This document shows positions 1 through 12,160 of a stretch of DNA of 64,000 bases, one piece after another (position 1 is the stretch's first letter; the number at the start of each line of letters is the position of its first letter). The stretch is from Glossina fuscipes. Taxonomy: Eukaryota > Arthropoda > Insecta > Diptera > Glossinidae. Made by a program: the position numbers and the translations under genes. A model generated the notes under the pieces. It was not told the origin of the DNA, did not search any database, and saw only the letters and a list, made by a program, of their open reading frames with translations. The DNA lies in NCBI RefSeq assembly GCF_014805625.2, contig NW_023998415.1, positions 7,905,282 to 7,969,281 of the forward strand, given 5' to 3'.

Positions 1-28
1 TTTGTTAGTAAAGCAGTACGTCACTTAA

Positions 29-101
29 ACACACACACACACACACACACACATACGCACATAAAGGCATACATATATATATGTATATATATATATATAT
101 A
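29..101. repeat. (CA)n and (AT)n microsatellites
   Basis: A (CA)n run occupies about 29-53 and an (AT)n run about 72-101. They are simple sequence with no coding meaning. Confidence 0.9.
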
Positions 102-467
102 GGCATACATTCCTAGTTCATTCAATCTTCAAAACGGAGTAAAGGAATTTATAACGTGGCGGTATTTGTGTAATTACTGGCGCCATAATGTGTGTTAGAC
201 CAAATGCAATACAGCAACAGGGGGATACACTCGTCACTGACACAATCACATACATTCATTATACGTACATAGATAGTCTTTTACGTGCATGGCATATTTT
301 TCTTTAGCATGTGGCATCAATTCATTTTTTTGTATGTAACTGTTCTTCTTGCATCTTAAACGAAAGAAAACAAAAAAAATCATAGAAAAATATTTAGCGA
401 GAAATTCATTTCAATGGTAAATGTGTTAAGAGCTTCTTCCTAGTTGTACTTGAAAGAGCTTTCCATT

Positions 468-532
468 CCATCGCCATCGCCATCGCCATCGACATCGCCA
501 TCGCCATCGCCATCGACATCGCCATCGCTATC
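468..532. repeat. Hexanucleotide (CCATCG)n array
   Basis: About ten units of CCATCG with occasional CGACAT variants. Read on the plus strand it gives an artificial Ser-Pro run. I treat it as a hexanucleotide microsatellite, not a gene. Confidence 0.85.
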
Positions 533-1693
533 GGCATTAAAGGTTTTTCTAACTCCAATAGCTGGCGGATTTCTACCTTTTACCCCCCTCTCCGCTACAA
601 AAAAGAATAATGTTCACTTATATTCACATTCTCATGTTTATACCCACTCTAAATATCGATGAGCTTAAATATTTTCTTTTCTTTTCTTTTCATTCTTTTT
701 TTTTTTTTTTAAACCAACTTTTTTGCCGTAATAATAAACAATGATGATGTTGTCTTTATTTTGTGTGTGGGTATGTGCGTGTTAGTATAAAGATGGTTAT
801 GTCATTGTCGTGATGTCATTAAATGTTTCCATTACCATTTTTATGAGCCTCTGAAGCCATTGACATTGTGACTTGTTTATAAGCTACTGTAACTACATAT
901 CTTTGTTGTATATTTTTGTCGTTGCTGTTGTTGCTTTTGGAGTTTATTAATTCGGTTAACGAACTTTTCTACTTTACTATTATTCTTCTCGAAAAAGCAT
1001 GAGAGATTATATTTAAAGATATTTAAAAAAAAAGAAAATAAAAAAAACAAAAAAAAACAAAAAAACAGGAATAAATACAAAAAGACACTGTTCATGAGAA
1101 AAGGCCATAAAAATGCTCTGACTCCGTAAAGAAGTAGAATTCAATTTTACATAGCTTACATACGCTATAAAAACCTTAAATTCAACACTTGAGGAGCGCA
1201 ATCCCTGTCAACCGTACAAAATTTTTGATCTTGAATTTTTTAAGTGAAAAAAGCGCGAACACGTTTTATAGATCAGATATCGACCCGGATGCATAAAATA
1301 TTTAAAATTCTATTTTAATATTTATACAGTTATGCGGACGTCTGTCGTCTAAGGTTTGTCTGTATTTGTAGTATAAGGAACTCGATTGAATTTTCGTGAA
1401 GAAATGAATCCGTTTTATCTCGTATTATGCCTAAACAATGGCTCACTGCCAGCGGCAAAAAAGAATCTTATTTTCTATTACTTTTAAGCACTTTTTCCTC
1501 TCTTTAATATAGTTTTAGATTTTTTGATGGTTGGATCTTAGGCAAATACTTTTTCGGAACTAAATAAAGAAATGAAGCGATGTCTCTAATGGAAGCGTTT
1601 TCTTTATACAGCTATTCTTTAAAATCCAGACACGTTATTGCATTGGCTTTGCGACATTTCGTTCGTATACCTCGATCTGCCACCGATGCCTAC
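533..1693. other. AT-rich non-coding stretch
   Basis: I see no gene here. There are poly-A and poly-T runs near 690-710 and 1025-1065, and a segment near 1330-1420 with the GTCTGTC wording typical of dispersed fly repeats. Confidence 0.5.
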
Positions 1694-1828
1694 CTGTGAT
1701 CTCTCTGAGTTTTAGCTCGTAAATTACTGATAAAATTAAAACACATATTTCCAACATATCTTCCAAACTTGGTCTAGCTGAAGAGTTTATGAATCTGAAA
1801 GCGTTGAGCCCTCTTCCAAATTTAACCT
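1694..1828 (-). CDS. Candidate internal exon, unidentified protein
   Basis: On the minus strand a pyrimidine-rich acceptor ending in CAG (829-831) is followed by 135 nt open in one frame, then a strong donor (CAG then GTAGGC at 693-688). The exon is symmetric (phase 1 in, phase 1 out) and encodes about 45 residues. They begin VKFGRGLNAF and include a hydrophobic stretch ICVLILSVIY. The open frame itself runs on to 1635. I recognise no family. It lies on the same strand as the PDZ gene far upstream, and its phase would fit that gene's open 3' end, but the distance of about 33 kb makes the link pure speculation. It could also be chance or a fossil. Confidence 0.25.
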
Positions 1829-2828
1829 CTGGAAATTGGGAAAGAAGACCAATCAATTTACTTTTGCACATGTTGCATGTTTGCACATATATATATATTT
1901 GGTAAATTATTTCAAAAATTTTTAAATTTCTTTAAAGGAAGGACTACACAAAACCTCTTAGATTTGAAAATATCAGCCAAAAATCATCTATAAATCAAAA
2001 ATTAACTAAAGTTAAAAAAAGCCAAAAAAGTCCTCCGCCATGCATTGAGTAAATGGTTGACAGCGTACGTTCGTAAAGAAAAGTTTCGAGAAAAATTTAT
2101 TAATTGGAAAAGAAAATTTTACCCTTTAAGCGATATTTTAACGGCTAGTAGAGCAAATAATGATAGAAACGGGCGAGACTAATCTTACTAAGCTTGTGTA
2201 TCCTAAATGAAATCATCGGAGCGTTGTTTCTCGACATTTTATATAATAAATGCATAAAAGTAGTGAGATTATCTAACGCAGTCTTTAGCAGCGCAACATA
2301 ACGAACGTACGATGTTGATAGCCACATATGCACCCATTCATGCTACTTTCAACTAATTTATAAACACTTCCAAGTTGCTTCGTTTCTTCTCGATCTAATC
2401 GGGCAATTTTGCATTGCACGTTTTTTTGATTATATTTTGAGTTAATATAACCTGCTATTGCATAGCTATAATTCACGTGATTTATGGCTATTCCCGAAGT
2501 ATAGGAATTTAAGCAAAGGACCCATTATAATGACCACACCTTGAAAATTCGAAATGTTCGTGAGAGTACGAATGGACAGACAGATAAGTAAATCCCCTTG
2601 AAAATTTATGTTAATTAAAGATTTGTATCGCTACGGGTGTATGTTAATCTGACTTCGCCAGCGAATATAAAAACAAAAAAAAATACTTTTAATACAAATT
2701 CGATTAATAGCAACTCTACAAACGATACAAAGGTAAGCAGGCACAGAATTTTCTCACCGGTCTCTTTATAGTTAACAAAATCATTACTGTGAATATGCTT
2801 TGCATTAATCGAACTTTTTATTTGATAC

Positions 2829-2866
<38 letters not shown>

Positions 2867-2889
2867 CCAAGTGAACGATTTGCAATTGT
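1829..2889. other. Non-coding, with (AT)n at 2830-2864
   Basis: No supported gene. Overlapping short minus-strand frames between 2145 and 2476 have no splice support. A fragment near 2550-2600 carries GGACAGACAG wording seen in the dispersed repeats elsewhere in the window. A pure (AT)n array closes the stretch. Confidence 0.5.
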
Positions 2890-5420
2890 TTACGTCATTT
2901 GTTGTTTCCTCTTTTCCTGACTGGAACCATCCTGGAACCGCTTTCGCATTACCTGGAAATAGATCGTTGCTTAGCTATCTTTACATACTATATTCCTTAT
3001 CCTCGCATGAAATTAATTGACGGTTCGGATGTTGTCTTCGTGTGGCTTTATTCCGGAGTATTCCGCGCAAAAAACCTCGTGCATTGTTCCATCGATTCGT
3101 ATCCCTCAGCATGGCTTTTGATAGGCTGCAGGATGTAATATCTACTTCCAGAGATCTGGTAAATGTATTTCTAAAAATGCTCAAGGCGAACAGATAACAG
3201 TGTGCTTGGCATTGTCGCTTATGCTTTGAGATAAATTGCACGCCTGACCTGCTCGTAGTTTATTATTATTATTATTATTACTATTACTATTATTATTATT
3301 GTTATTAATTTCGCCAGAGAAAAAAATGCTAAGACTAAGCTCTTAAAAGCACTAGCATCTAAGGCTATCGGCTTTTATTAAAAACTTTACCGCACTTGAG
3401 ATTCGAACCCACGACCATTGACTTGTTAGTCGAGATTCCTCGCCTTCGGCTACTCAGGCGAGTAGCTCGTAGTTTGAAAACGACAGAGATATCACGGAAA
3501 GTTTTCTTTCGCAGTCAAAACTTGAGCTAAGAAAAAAATTTTCTTTTCCATGTTTTCTCCAAACCCATCGTTTAACGCCGGATCCATTATCCTCTCGAAT
3601 CATTTTCACAGTGTAGAAATCCTTTAAGCTGCTTATAGCTTACGAAGGAGACATTTGCGTTGTACTGCTTTCTGTTTCAGCTACACTGCGAACAAGTTTT
3701 CTTCTGGCCTATTTCGTTCCGTTCATATTTACCATAATTTTGAGCAAAGTGGTTGCGGTTGTCACCGCTTTGTGTACGACCTTCTTTTAAAGGTTCCGCA
3801 AGCATTAATTCAGTATCTGCCTGTACTCCAACATACATGGAATTGGTTAAAGATTGGATAACGTGCCTGACGACTTATATTTCCGGCAGCTGGAATGATT
3901 TTCGGCCCGTGCATTGCTCTGTTGCCTATATCGAAGAGGATATGTTGACGATCACTTAGCCTTTTTCTTCCCTTTTTGTGCTACTACGCAACGCGTACAT
4001 GCCCCATGTCACGCTTTAGAAAGCGAAAGCAAAGCCGAGGTTTCGTGTAACAAAAAATTCTTTTTTCTAACTTTTTTGAATGCAATTCTCATGAGTTACA
4101 ATGGAAATCATCTGGTACTAATACTGGTGAAGTGATCTTCTTTGCGTACACCTTCAAAACAGTTAAGTTTCCAAAAGGTATTTTAAACTTAACCTTTTCT
4201 GTTTTCCAATTTCTAAGTTAGTGTTTCGCTTTGCAAAATCGTTTTGTGCGTGCCTTGCTAAGTACAGCAACATCCTTATTTTGTTCGATTGCTGTTGTGT
4301 AGCATCACACTTTAGCACTTCCTAGGCTAACTTGAATCAATTTACGTCAGATCTTGTAGTACTTTGTTGCATGCTGCGCTTCACATAAAGTGATTTATAT
4401 CTGTGTAATCCTTCCCCGCACAAATGCATTGCGTTTCGTTCTTGCATTGTACGGCTTTTCCGCATCTCGTACATAGTGAACTGCAGTCTTTTCGGACAAT
4501 CTCTTGCCAGATGGCCTGTGTCTAAGCATCAAGAGCATATTTTCTTACCCTCTTTTTCTATGATGCGGCATCGAACCCATTGTATTTTCATTTTGTTGAC
4601 TTCAATATTTGTGCGGCTAATGTTGGGACTTCTGCGTCTGATTCATCCGTTGCTTTTCGTTCACGTCTTCTATTTCGAATAAGATCGTCAGCTCAAGATT
4701 TCTCGAGATAGCTGTTCCCCGTCTCCAGAAAGTTGCAGTCCCTTTTGTAGATTACTAACTGCTGGCCATCCTCTCTTTTCTTTACCGCCCTTTATTCGAC
4801 GAATCCATATTTTTGAAAATCTCAGCAAAAAAAATATGCCTCGTCCTCATCCTCGTCCGTCACTCAAGATTCTCACCGCCTTTTCCGGTTTAATAATCAT
4901 TTTCCTTCGCTTCTTCTATTATATCTTCTCTGCAGCCGTTGCCTTTTGGACACATTTCCATTTGCCGCCTGGGCATTTAAAGGATGGAACCTTTCGCTCA
5001 ACGGCCACCGCGTAATGTAATGTTCCGTCTTAATACGTTTGTTGTCCTCCATAAGTCCGTCAGAGTGTTTATAGCTAATATTTTTCTATTTCCCATCTAT
5101 TATTGGTGCAGGGTCATAGCTTTCGCTCGATTTGCTGTATGTATGTTTGTGGCATTAGTTACTACAATGCTTATAGCATGTAATGTGCACGCCAATTTAG
5201 TGATCGCTTGTTTTTTTGTTTTTCATTCTTCACTCCATTGAGGTTTTCTTCACTTATTGCTACGTCCTGGATAGCTTTTTTTACATTTATTGCATTTGAA
5301 ATTTGTTCTGCTTGGTGGTCTTCGAATGTTTTTTTTTTTTGCATTTTCGGCGAGCGGATCGCCAACTGGGTTGTCGTCCATTTTGCCTGTTGGGTGTTGG
5401 CAGTTGAACTGCTGCTGTGT
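2890..5420 (-). mobile_element. Decayed R1/LOA-type LINE (gag plus endonuclease start)
   Basis: Reading the minus strand from high to low coordinates, frames resemble ORF1 then ORF2 of an R1/LOA-type non-LTR retrotransposon. A CX2CX4HX4C zinc knuckle spans 4537-4496 (C..CLDTGHLARDC, with a stop codon inside). A second cysteine cluster CTRCGK..QC follows to about 4400. At 4343-4255 comes a segment starting KLIQVSLGSAK and ending DVAVLSK, which matches the start of the apurinic-like endonuclease domain. Upstream at about 5365-5171 a lysine-rich segment with NAINVKKAIQDVAI would be N-terminal gag. Stops and frame changes are everywhere, so it is dead. The boundaries are approximate. The region from 3480 down to 2890 is assigned only by position. 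Confidence 0.55.
3262..3464 (-). mobile_element. SINE copy 1, tRNA-Ser-like head, (TAA)n tail
   Basis: On the minus strand the element starts with a tRNA-like head: A box around TAGCCGAAGGCG and B box GGGTTCGAATC. A body of about 85 nt and a (TAA)n-type tail follow; the tail is the TTATTA run at the low-coordinate end. The flanks carry a perfect 11-bp duplication GCTCGTAGTTT at 3251-3261 and 3465-3475, the mark of target-primed insertion. Two more copies share head, body and tail. The element lies inside the decayed LINE and so is younger than it. Confidence 0.85.
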
Positions 5421-8071
5421 TAGTTGTTATTGCTGCTGCTGCCATTATATTTGCTATTTGATTACTTATATTCTTGCCTATTTGTTTGTGTGTATGTATG
5501 TATGTATCATATATATTGTGTATACGACTGCGTTTGCGTATGCATATATCTATATTGTATTAGAGCACATATGCTCGTGAATCCAAGTGCTTCCATTAAT
5601 CTCTCTATTGTTGTCGTACCTATGAATGTTGGTTGCCCCGTATCGAGCCTACTTTAAAAGGACGCCCTCGCTTATGCTATACTTTTTAATTTATTTCTGA
5701 GAGCACGACAGACGGATATTTAGGTGACAGATATTTAGGCTAAGTTTCAATAGCCTTCGCGTTCTCTTATCGAAAACGCAGGGTTGCGTTTTGTTCGAAA
5801 TAATCACAGTAAAGCCTTCCCTGCTTTTCTTTTTGGGTACACGATCTTGAAAAGCCCCAAATGTCTATCAGGAAGGAGGAGCACATAAAAGGTGGAAAGG
5901 TAGAAAGAAAAACAACACGAAAACTCTTCTTCTATTCGGTTTTTAATTTAAAATCTGCAAGAAATTACGAAGCACTCGTTAAAACACGTCCTCTCGCATT
6001 AACTAATCGCACCGATTTGTGGATATTTGTGTATGAATTCGTATTCTATTATGCATATATAGTGATGCGTCATATGTCATATGTAAAGACGATACGGCTA
6101 CATTAGCTAACAAATTTAAATTGGTGGTCGCGCCGAAGTATGAAGGGCGAATGTAACGATTACTCATCAACCATCCGTTCAGTAAGCCAGTCAGTCAATT
6201 AGTTGTATATGGCAGTTGGTCGGTTGGTGCTCATATTGCGATTGGATTTCAATTTTATATTCGCATTTACATATTCTGCTTGCATAGCACCCATAGACAT
6301 GCGATGCTTGCTGCAAATTCTTCCTTTTCTTGAATGCTGCTTTGTACACCAATATGAAAATTTGAACTGGTTTTGTATTTTTGGAATTGCAAAAATATTC
6401 TTTTAAGTGCTTTTTCTCCTTTTCAGCTCTTTTGATATGAATGTTAACAATTCTAGAGCGTTTCAATGTGAGCGCGTCAATTCTCTAATCATACACTCGT
6501 AGATAAATCTCTGATTACGTAAAATAAGTCGCCTTCAATACTACTATGATAAAAATCTTATATTGCCACAGAGAGCAAAGAGGTGCTCTAGGTTCAATCA
6601 TAGTAACTAATGTTTGTCGGCTTGTATGTTTGTTTGTCTGCAGATGACAAAATTACAATCTTGAAACGTACATTTAGTCTTTCACTCGATTCATTGCAAA
6701 TTTGAGTAACTTTGGCCAAAAATTTGTATTAGGAGATGAGATCGCTTTAACTGTCTTTAATTTTCGGTTTTTTTTTACACGCTTAGGTTTTTTTTTACAC
6801 GGAAATACTTTTGTTTCAGAGAAAAGTTGACATTTACATCGCCATTTTGTTATAGCCCTGAAGTAGAATTTTTAAGCCTCATAGAATGATAGGTTTACAG
6901 TGAATTCATGTCATTAATATATTTTTTTTCGATTTTGGTATCACTTGAAGGAAAAGAAAAAAACACGAGTGTAACTTCTTAGGCCTTTTCTTGGCACTTT
7001 TTGCAAAGCTTTCCGAGTCTTATAAGGTCCTTTTGTTTTTCGAAACCACTACTGCTAGTAGTAGTAGTAGTAGCAGGTGTTAACAGTAATTTTCCTATTT
7101 TTTGCATAAAATTATTTTCTGTCTATTCGGCTTTATTTATTTATTTTTTTTTTTGTCTCTGTTCAACATAAGACGTAAGTTCTTTTGCGCGATCATCATC
7201 TATCATGTTGACCACGCTCTCTTAATGATTTACTAAATGCCTGACCTCACTTTACATTTTGCGTTTGTCCTCGCGTTCGCTGTGCGTATCTCGGCGCGGA
7301 TTGTCAAATATCTGGTACTTGATTTTTATGTCTGATCCGTCTTCTGTCCTTCTGTTGGTCTTTGTTATTTATTTATTCATTTTTTTTTTGTTTTATTCTC
7401 ATTTAATTCGTTAATTTTAAATGTTCTATACTCTTGGTTAGGTTTCACTTTTTTTCCTTTTCCCCTTTTTCTTTATACTTCTCTCCAAAAAGCGGTAATA
7501 TATTATTTCGTTATTGCGTTTGAAGCTGTCTGATGATTGAGCATGGTCTTCTGACTTTGTATAGTCTTTGCTGTCGTTGTTCTTGTTATTGCTTTGCAAA
7601 GTACAAAAAATTAGGACAGATTTTGGAATTTTATAAATCGTATCGCAAAATAGATTTGCGGCAGAGGTTACTAGCCGATAAATTAAAACGGCTTTGAAAT
7701 GATCGCTACAATTTTATGATAGTATGTTTGTTCACTTCATTTGGTTTGCAATTTGGCGTCAAGATTTAGCAACCACTTTACGCAAAAACAAGGTAAAACT
7801 GCGCCTGATAGACACACTAATATATTTCTTCTAATTAATAGAGAATTGCGACTCTCTTATATATATGTACCTTTTTATGGGTATTGAAGATGCGGTGTAA
7901 GCCTAATGTAGCTTCAATCTCTTGTTTGCATTTTTGTTGCAAATATCAAGTGCTATAGAACGCATATCATTTATAATCCAGACATAAGTGTTTACGCACA
8001 CGGAAACATACATATGTATATATTTATATATATATAGTATATATATATATGTATATATATATAAATATATA

Positions 8072-8113
<42 letters not shown>

Positions 8114-9382
8114 ATACAGTCGTCTAAATATGTGCATAGATGTGTGTAAACACCCATTCGCGCTCCAGTGTGTGCGTTCGTGTTCGTGTTCATGTTCGTG
8201 TGTGTATGAGTGCGTTTGTGTATTTATTTACAAATGGCGCATATGAATTTTATATGCTAAAATTTGTGCGAGTATATATCTCTTTTTTACAGGCCATTAT
8301 CCCATGTCGCACTTTGCAAACCGACAGGTGGACATATGGACAGATAGTCTGACACTTGCAGACAACCATCGCTACAAGATCAAGCAACTAACCAAAATCA
8401 TACTTACTGTATCCTTAGCTTGTAGCGTCCTCTCTCGACGGATCTACTTCTTCTTGCTTTTATTGTTTCCTCTTGCAGTAGCCGTTTAACATTCGCTTGT
8501 TATTAAGCAAGCAAAGAAAGAAGAAGCGACCCTTTTGTACAACTCAAATTCTGTCTTTTTTTTTTTTTTTTTTTTTTTTCTTTTCTTTTCTTTATCTTTC
8601 ATTTTTGTTCACTTCACTCTCTGCAGCGGCTTTCGTTGTTTTTGATCACATCTTGTTGCTTTTTATGTACTTAAATGTTTCCCTGTGTGTTTTTGCTTTA
8701 AGCGGCCTCCTTTTTCTTTCGCATCACATAAAAAAGGGCTTTAACCAATATCAAAGCGTCTAAGCCGCCAAATATGTATATCCATGTATGGCTCGCTCGA
8801 AGACTGCGCTGTTACGTTGATTTACGCTGTTTTTGGCAATGCTATGTACTCCAAGTGCGTGCCTCCTTACTCGTATAAATGTATTGTGTTACAGGTATGT
8901 TTGTTTGTATACAACTACTTTAAAAAGACTATTTGCATATAATGAATTAAGTTAGGTATACCATAATGTAAGTGACGACTAATTTTTTCAAACGCTGCTG
9001 AACTAAAGACTAAATGTTTACAAAATTCATATAAAACTATCCGCTTGCGCGTTCTATAACTATAATGACCCTATATGTCGGTCTATCGGTCGGCAAAATT
9101 TAATTTAAAATTTTATCAAGATTTCAATCAATGTTCACAAAATTATAATAATCAGCTTCGTATTTAATAGATGTATGGAATTGAATTGAAATGGCATTCG
9201 CTGCTCTTACAAAATGGCGACCGGTTTTTTTTTTTAAATTTATTTTCAATTAATCAAGAAAATGTTTCAAATTCATATTACGGGCGATGAACGTCGATTT
9301 CGACGTCGACCAGGCAACTGCTTTTGAAATTTAAATCAATGTCAAGTGACAAAAACATAACATATGCGCAACATTAGAAAAT
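5421..9382. other. Long non-coding stretch
   Basis: No exon with convincing codon content was found. The stretch holds T-rich tracts (for example 24 Ts ending at 8579), a (TAG)n run near 7055, (AT)n at 8011-8111, and patches near 6600 and 9070 with TTTGTCGGCTTG or GTCGGTCTATCGGTCGG wording typical of dispersed fly repeats. Confidence 0.5.
8011..8111. repeat. Compound (AT)n array
   Basis: About 100 bp of nearly pure alternating A/T, broken by GTAT and AAAT. The longer track TATATATAGTATATATAT recurs within it, suggesting local duplication. Confidence 0.85.
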
Positions 9383-9446
9383 AAAACGCGTGTTAAAAAG
9401 TTATAATCGACCCGCGTCGAACGTTACATACCCTACACCATTTCGG
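9383..9446 (+). repeat. Hairpin-head dispersed repeat, copy A
   Basis: The head reads GTTAAAAAGTTATAA, then a hairpin TCGAC/GTCGA (9407-9420, loop CCGC), then TTACATACCCTACACC. The same order of conserved flank, hairpin and ATACCCT-type flank recurs at four other loci with different stem bases. Downstream to about 10030, wording such as GAACAGACAAACGGAC suggests that the body of the repeat continues. Confidence 0.6.
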
Positions 9447-10929
9447 TCAGTATACTTCTTCAATAACTTTCCCCATGAAATACAACAAAGATTTCGTTCT
9501 TGCGATCATCCATATACCGTAGCTCAAATTTATTATTTTTTATCGTTATATATGCAGACGAAAATGTAAAGCCTCTTGTCACGTAATAGCTTAACTTTGA
9601 TGAGAACCCTTGTATGTGAAGCGATTCGCAACATGAATCCACTTACTCCACTTTATCATAATTTGTTCTATTTTCATTAAGAATCTTTTTATGGGAGGGA
9701 CCAACTCGTTTCAGTCAATCGAAGGTTTTTACATTCATTTAGCATTGCGAAATACTGTGTATTAGTGCTTCTTACCAACAAGTACTTGAAATGGTGAGGA
9801 TTACCAACTTTCAACCATTTCCACTTAATACTGCTTTCCATGCAAAATGGCCGTAAAAAGCGATCCGACTCACTTCACTTTTAACAGGATCGCGTTCGTG
9901 AGTCAAAATGTGCCAGCGTACGAAATTCCATTGATTAATGTCTCAAAAATTGTAACCTGAAGGTTAAAGATCAGAATAGTTGGATAGATATTGAACGCGA
10001 AAAGACGAACAGACAAACGGACACCGAACCGTTTGCTGCAATAAAATGTACATTTATTTGCGATCCTTTGGAAAAGTTGCACAAACTTTCACCGCATAAA
10101 TGGCATAAGATGACTTATGGCGGCTCAAAGAAGCGCATTGATAAAATCGATAAACACGTACACCCCGAGTTCGATTTAGCTTATATATCAGTCTTGCAGG
10201 GAGTCAGAAATTGTCGTGATTTTCAATTCAATCTATTAAACAGATCTCTTGAAAATTATAATGCAATCTGTTAACAGAGTGCGCAACTTATTTAATCTTC
10301 TTTAGCTAAGCGGATTGCAAATTTTCGTCGCAGATTCAGCAATATATGCCGAAGCAGTTCTTCAGGGAACACAGATTTCTCCACTAAAGAAAGTCACATA
10401 AGACAAACAATGGAAACAAAATCGAAATCGATTGATTTTAATTACGAACGATTAGAGAGCAATCTCCACATAATACTCTATATGCACAGACACACACACA
10501 CACACACACACACACATGTTATGTATATATATATATATATAACATTCTGACATGTTATCTAATTAAACTGTTGTAAATCTTTTCAGCAGCACTGCATTGC
10601 AGCGTAGCACATGCACGGCATATGGCTAATATCATCGCCGTCTGCATAGTTGTCGTCATCTAACATCGTAAAGCATAAACAGGCTTGTAGATGATGGAGA
10701 GCTTTCGCATTCGCAGCAACCTGATAATAATGCATGAAATGCATCTGTCCTTTATGAATAGTAGATACACACATGTATATCAAACGTCACTTTTGTTACA
10801 ACTTTCTGTGCCGAGAATTGGTTGGTACTTCATATTCCTTTTTTTTCTGTTCCCTCCCTCGCACATCCTACCCGCGATCTCCCTTTTTATTGTTTTTCAG
10901 TAATTTGTTGTAATTTGATTTGTTCTTAG
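9447..10929. other. Probable repeat body, then non-coding
   Basis: To about 10030 this is probably the diverged body of the copy A repeat. After that there is a (CA)n array at about 10488-10515 followed by (TA)n. The small open frames at 10068-10274 and 10691-10903 show no splice or family support. Confidence 0.4.
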
Positions 10930-11229
10930 GAGCGGTGCAAAGAAACCATCCCTAAGGTATGGAACGGCAACGGAGCCGTTGAAGGTGGCTACTACTCAAG
11001 AATTATTTGGCTTTCGCCGTCTCAGCCAAATAACAACCAACCAGCAAGTATTATACGCCAATTTATGTTGCGAAAGATTGGCAAAAACCAATTAACTTTT
11101 GCCATTTTGCATTTATTTATCGCCACGCGAGCTCTACTCTCTATGCCGACACTGATGTACTGCAAACGAAAACGAATTTCTTCTCCATTTTCTTTTTTCC
11201 ATTTTTTTTTTTTTTTTTTTTTTTTATTT
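10930..11229 (+). CDS. Candidate exon or open frame, unidentified
   Basis: A T-rich stretch ending in TTCTTAG (a possible acceptor) is followed by 100 codons without a stop, beginning ERCKETIPKVWNGNG and continuing YYSRIIWLSPSQPNNNQ. Base composition is richer in G and C than the surroundings. A possible donor AAG|GTATGG lies only 27 nt in, so the real exon, if any, could be very short. The 3' part reads into poly-T and cannot all be coding. No family is recognised. Confidence 0.2.
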
Positions 11230-12129
11230 TGAAAGATTTAAATGCGGTTTCCTAAGTACTACTGAAAGGGGAAAGAAAGGATTTTTACTTAACTTCTTCA
11301 AGCGTAACATAAACACTCAAGACAGATGAAACCATACCAAAAAAAAGCGGGAAAAAAAGCAAAAAAAAAAAAAAGACAAAACCAAAACCTAGATAAAAAC
11401 ATCATGAAACCACAGATAACTTTGTAACTTTAATCTTTTCCCGGCCAGTCAACTGTCAAATGGCTACACAGCCACGACCATATAAAGCATTCCTCTCTCA
11501 TTTATATACTTGTGTGCAGTATGTGTGTGTACGTTAATCTAGTTATCTATGCTTATAACTCTTAAAATAACTTTTAAAGGTCTTTTCTACTCAATAAACT
11601 CATACACGTACGCACATACGCGCGCGCAAACACATACACGCACGCACGCATGCAAGCATTTGTATAATAGCTTAATGGTGTAAAGTTTCCTTGTTCTCCA
11701 ACCCAGTTTAGGCTTTTGAGAATAAATATTTAAGTATTTCGCTAAGACCTTTGTAATTTTTCTCTTTCATTTTTTCTTTTCTTGTAAAGCTTTAAGGCGG
11801 TAATTAAGCCTAACCAAATAACTCTCCGTCATCTGTGTAATATATTCGGTTCTTTTCCCTTCATTCACCAAGTAGAAAATTGCGATAACAACGCCTGACA
11901 GTTATGTAGGTTTTAAAGTCTGATAATGTCCGCTAAATAAAGACGAGCAAAAGAAAAAATCCATTGGCCAGGCAAACCAAAGCGTGCAAAAGACTTTAAT
12001 TAAGATTTCTAATATGTTTGCATACATACGAGAATACATATGCATTTGCATGCATACGTATATAAAAATATATACATACATATTTGCATATAAAGATTTA
12101 CATACATTTATATAATAGATAAACACCGA

Positions 12130-12160
<31 letters not shown>

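Noticed and set aside
444..662. Ser-Pro-rich 72-codon ORF
   Set aside because: It is a translation of the (CCATCG)n array followed by unremarkable sequence; no splice or family support.
3380..3464. Possible tRNA genes at the three SINE heads
   Set aside because: They have A- and B-box-like sequences but no foldable acceptor stem, and each is joined to a SINE body and TAA tail with target duplications.
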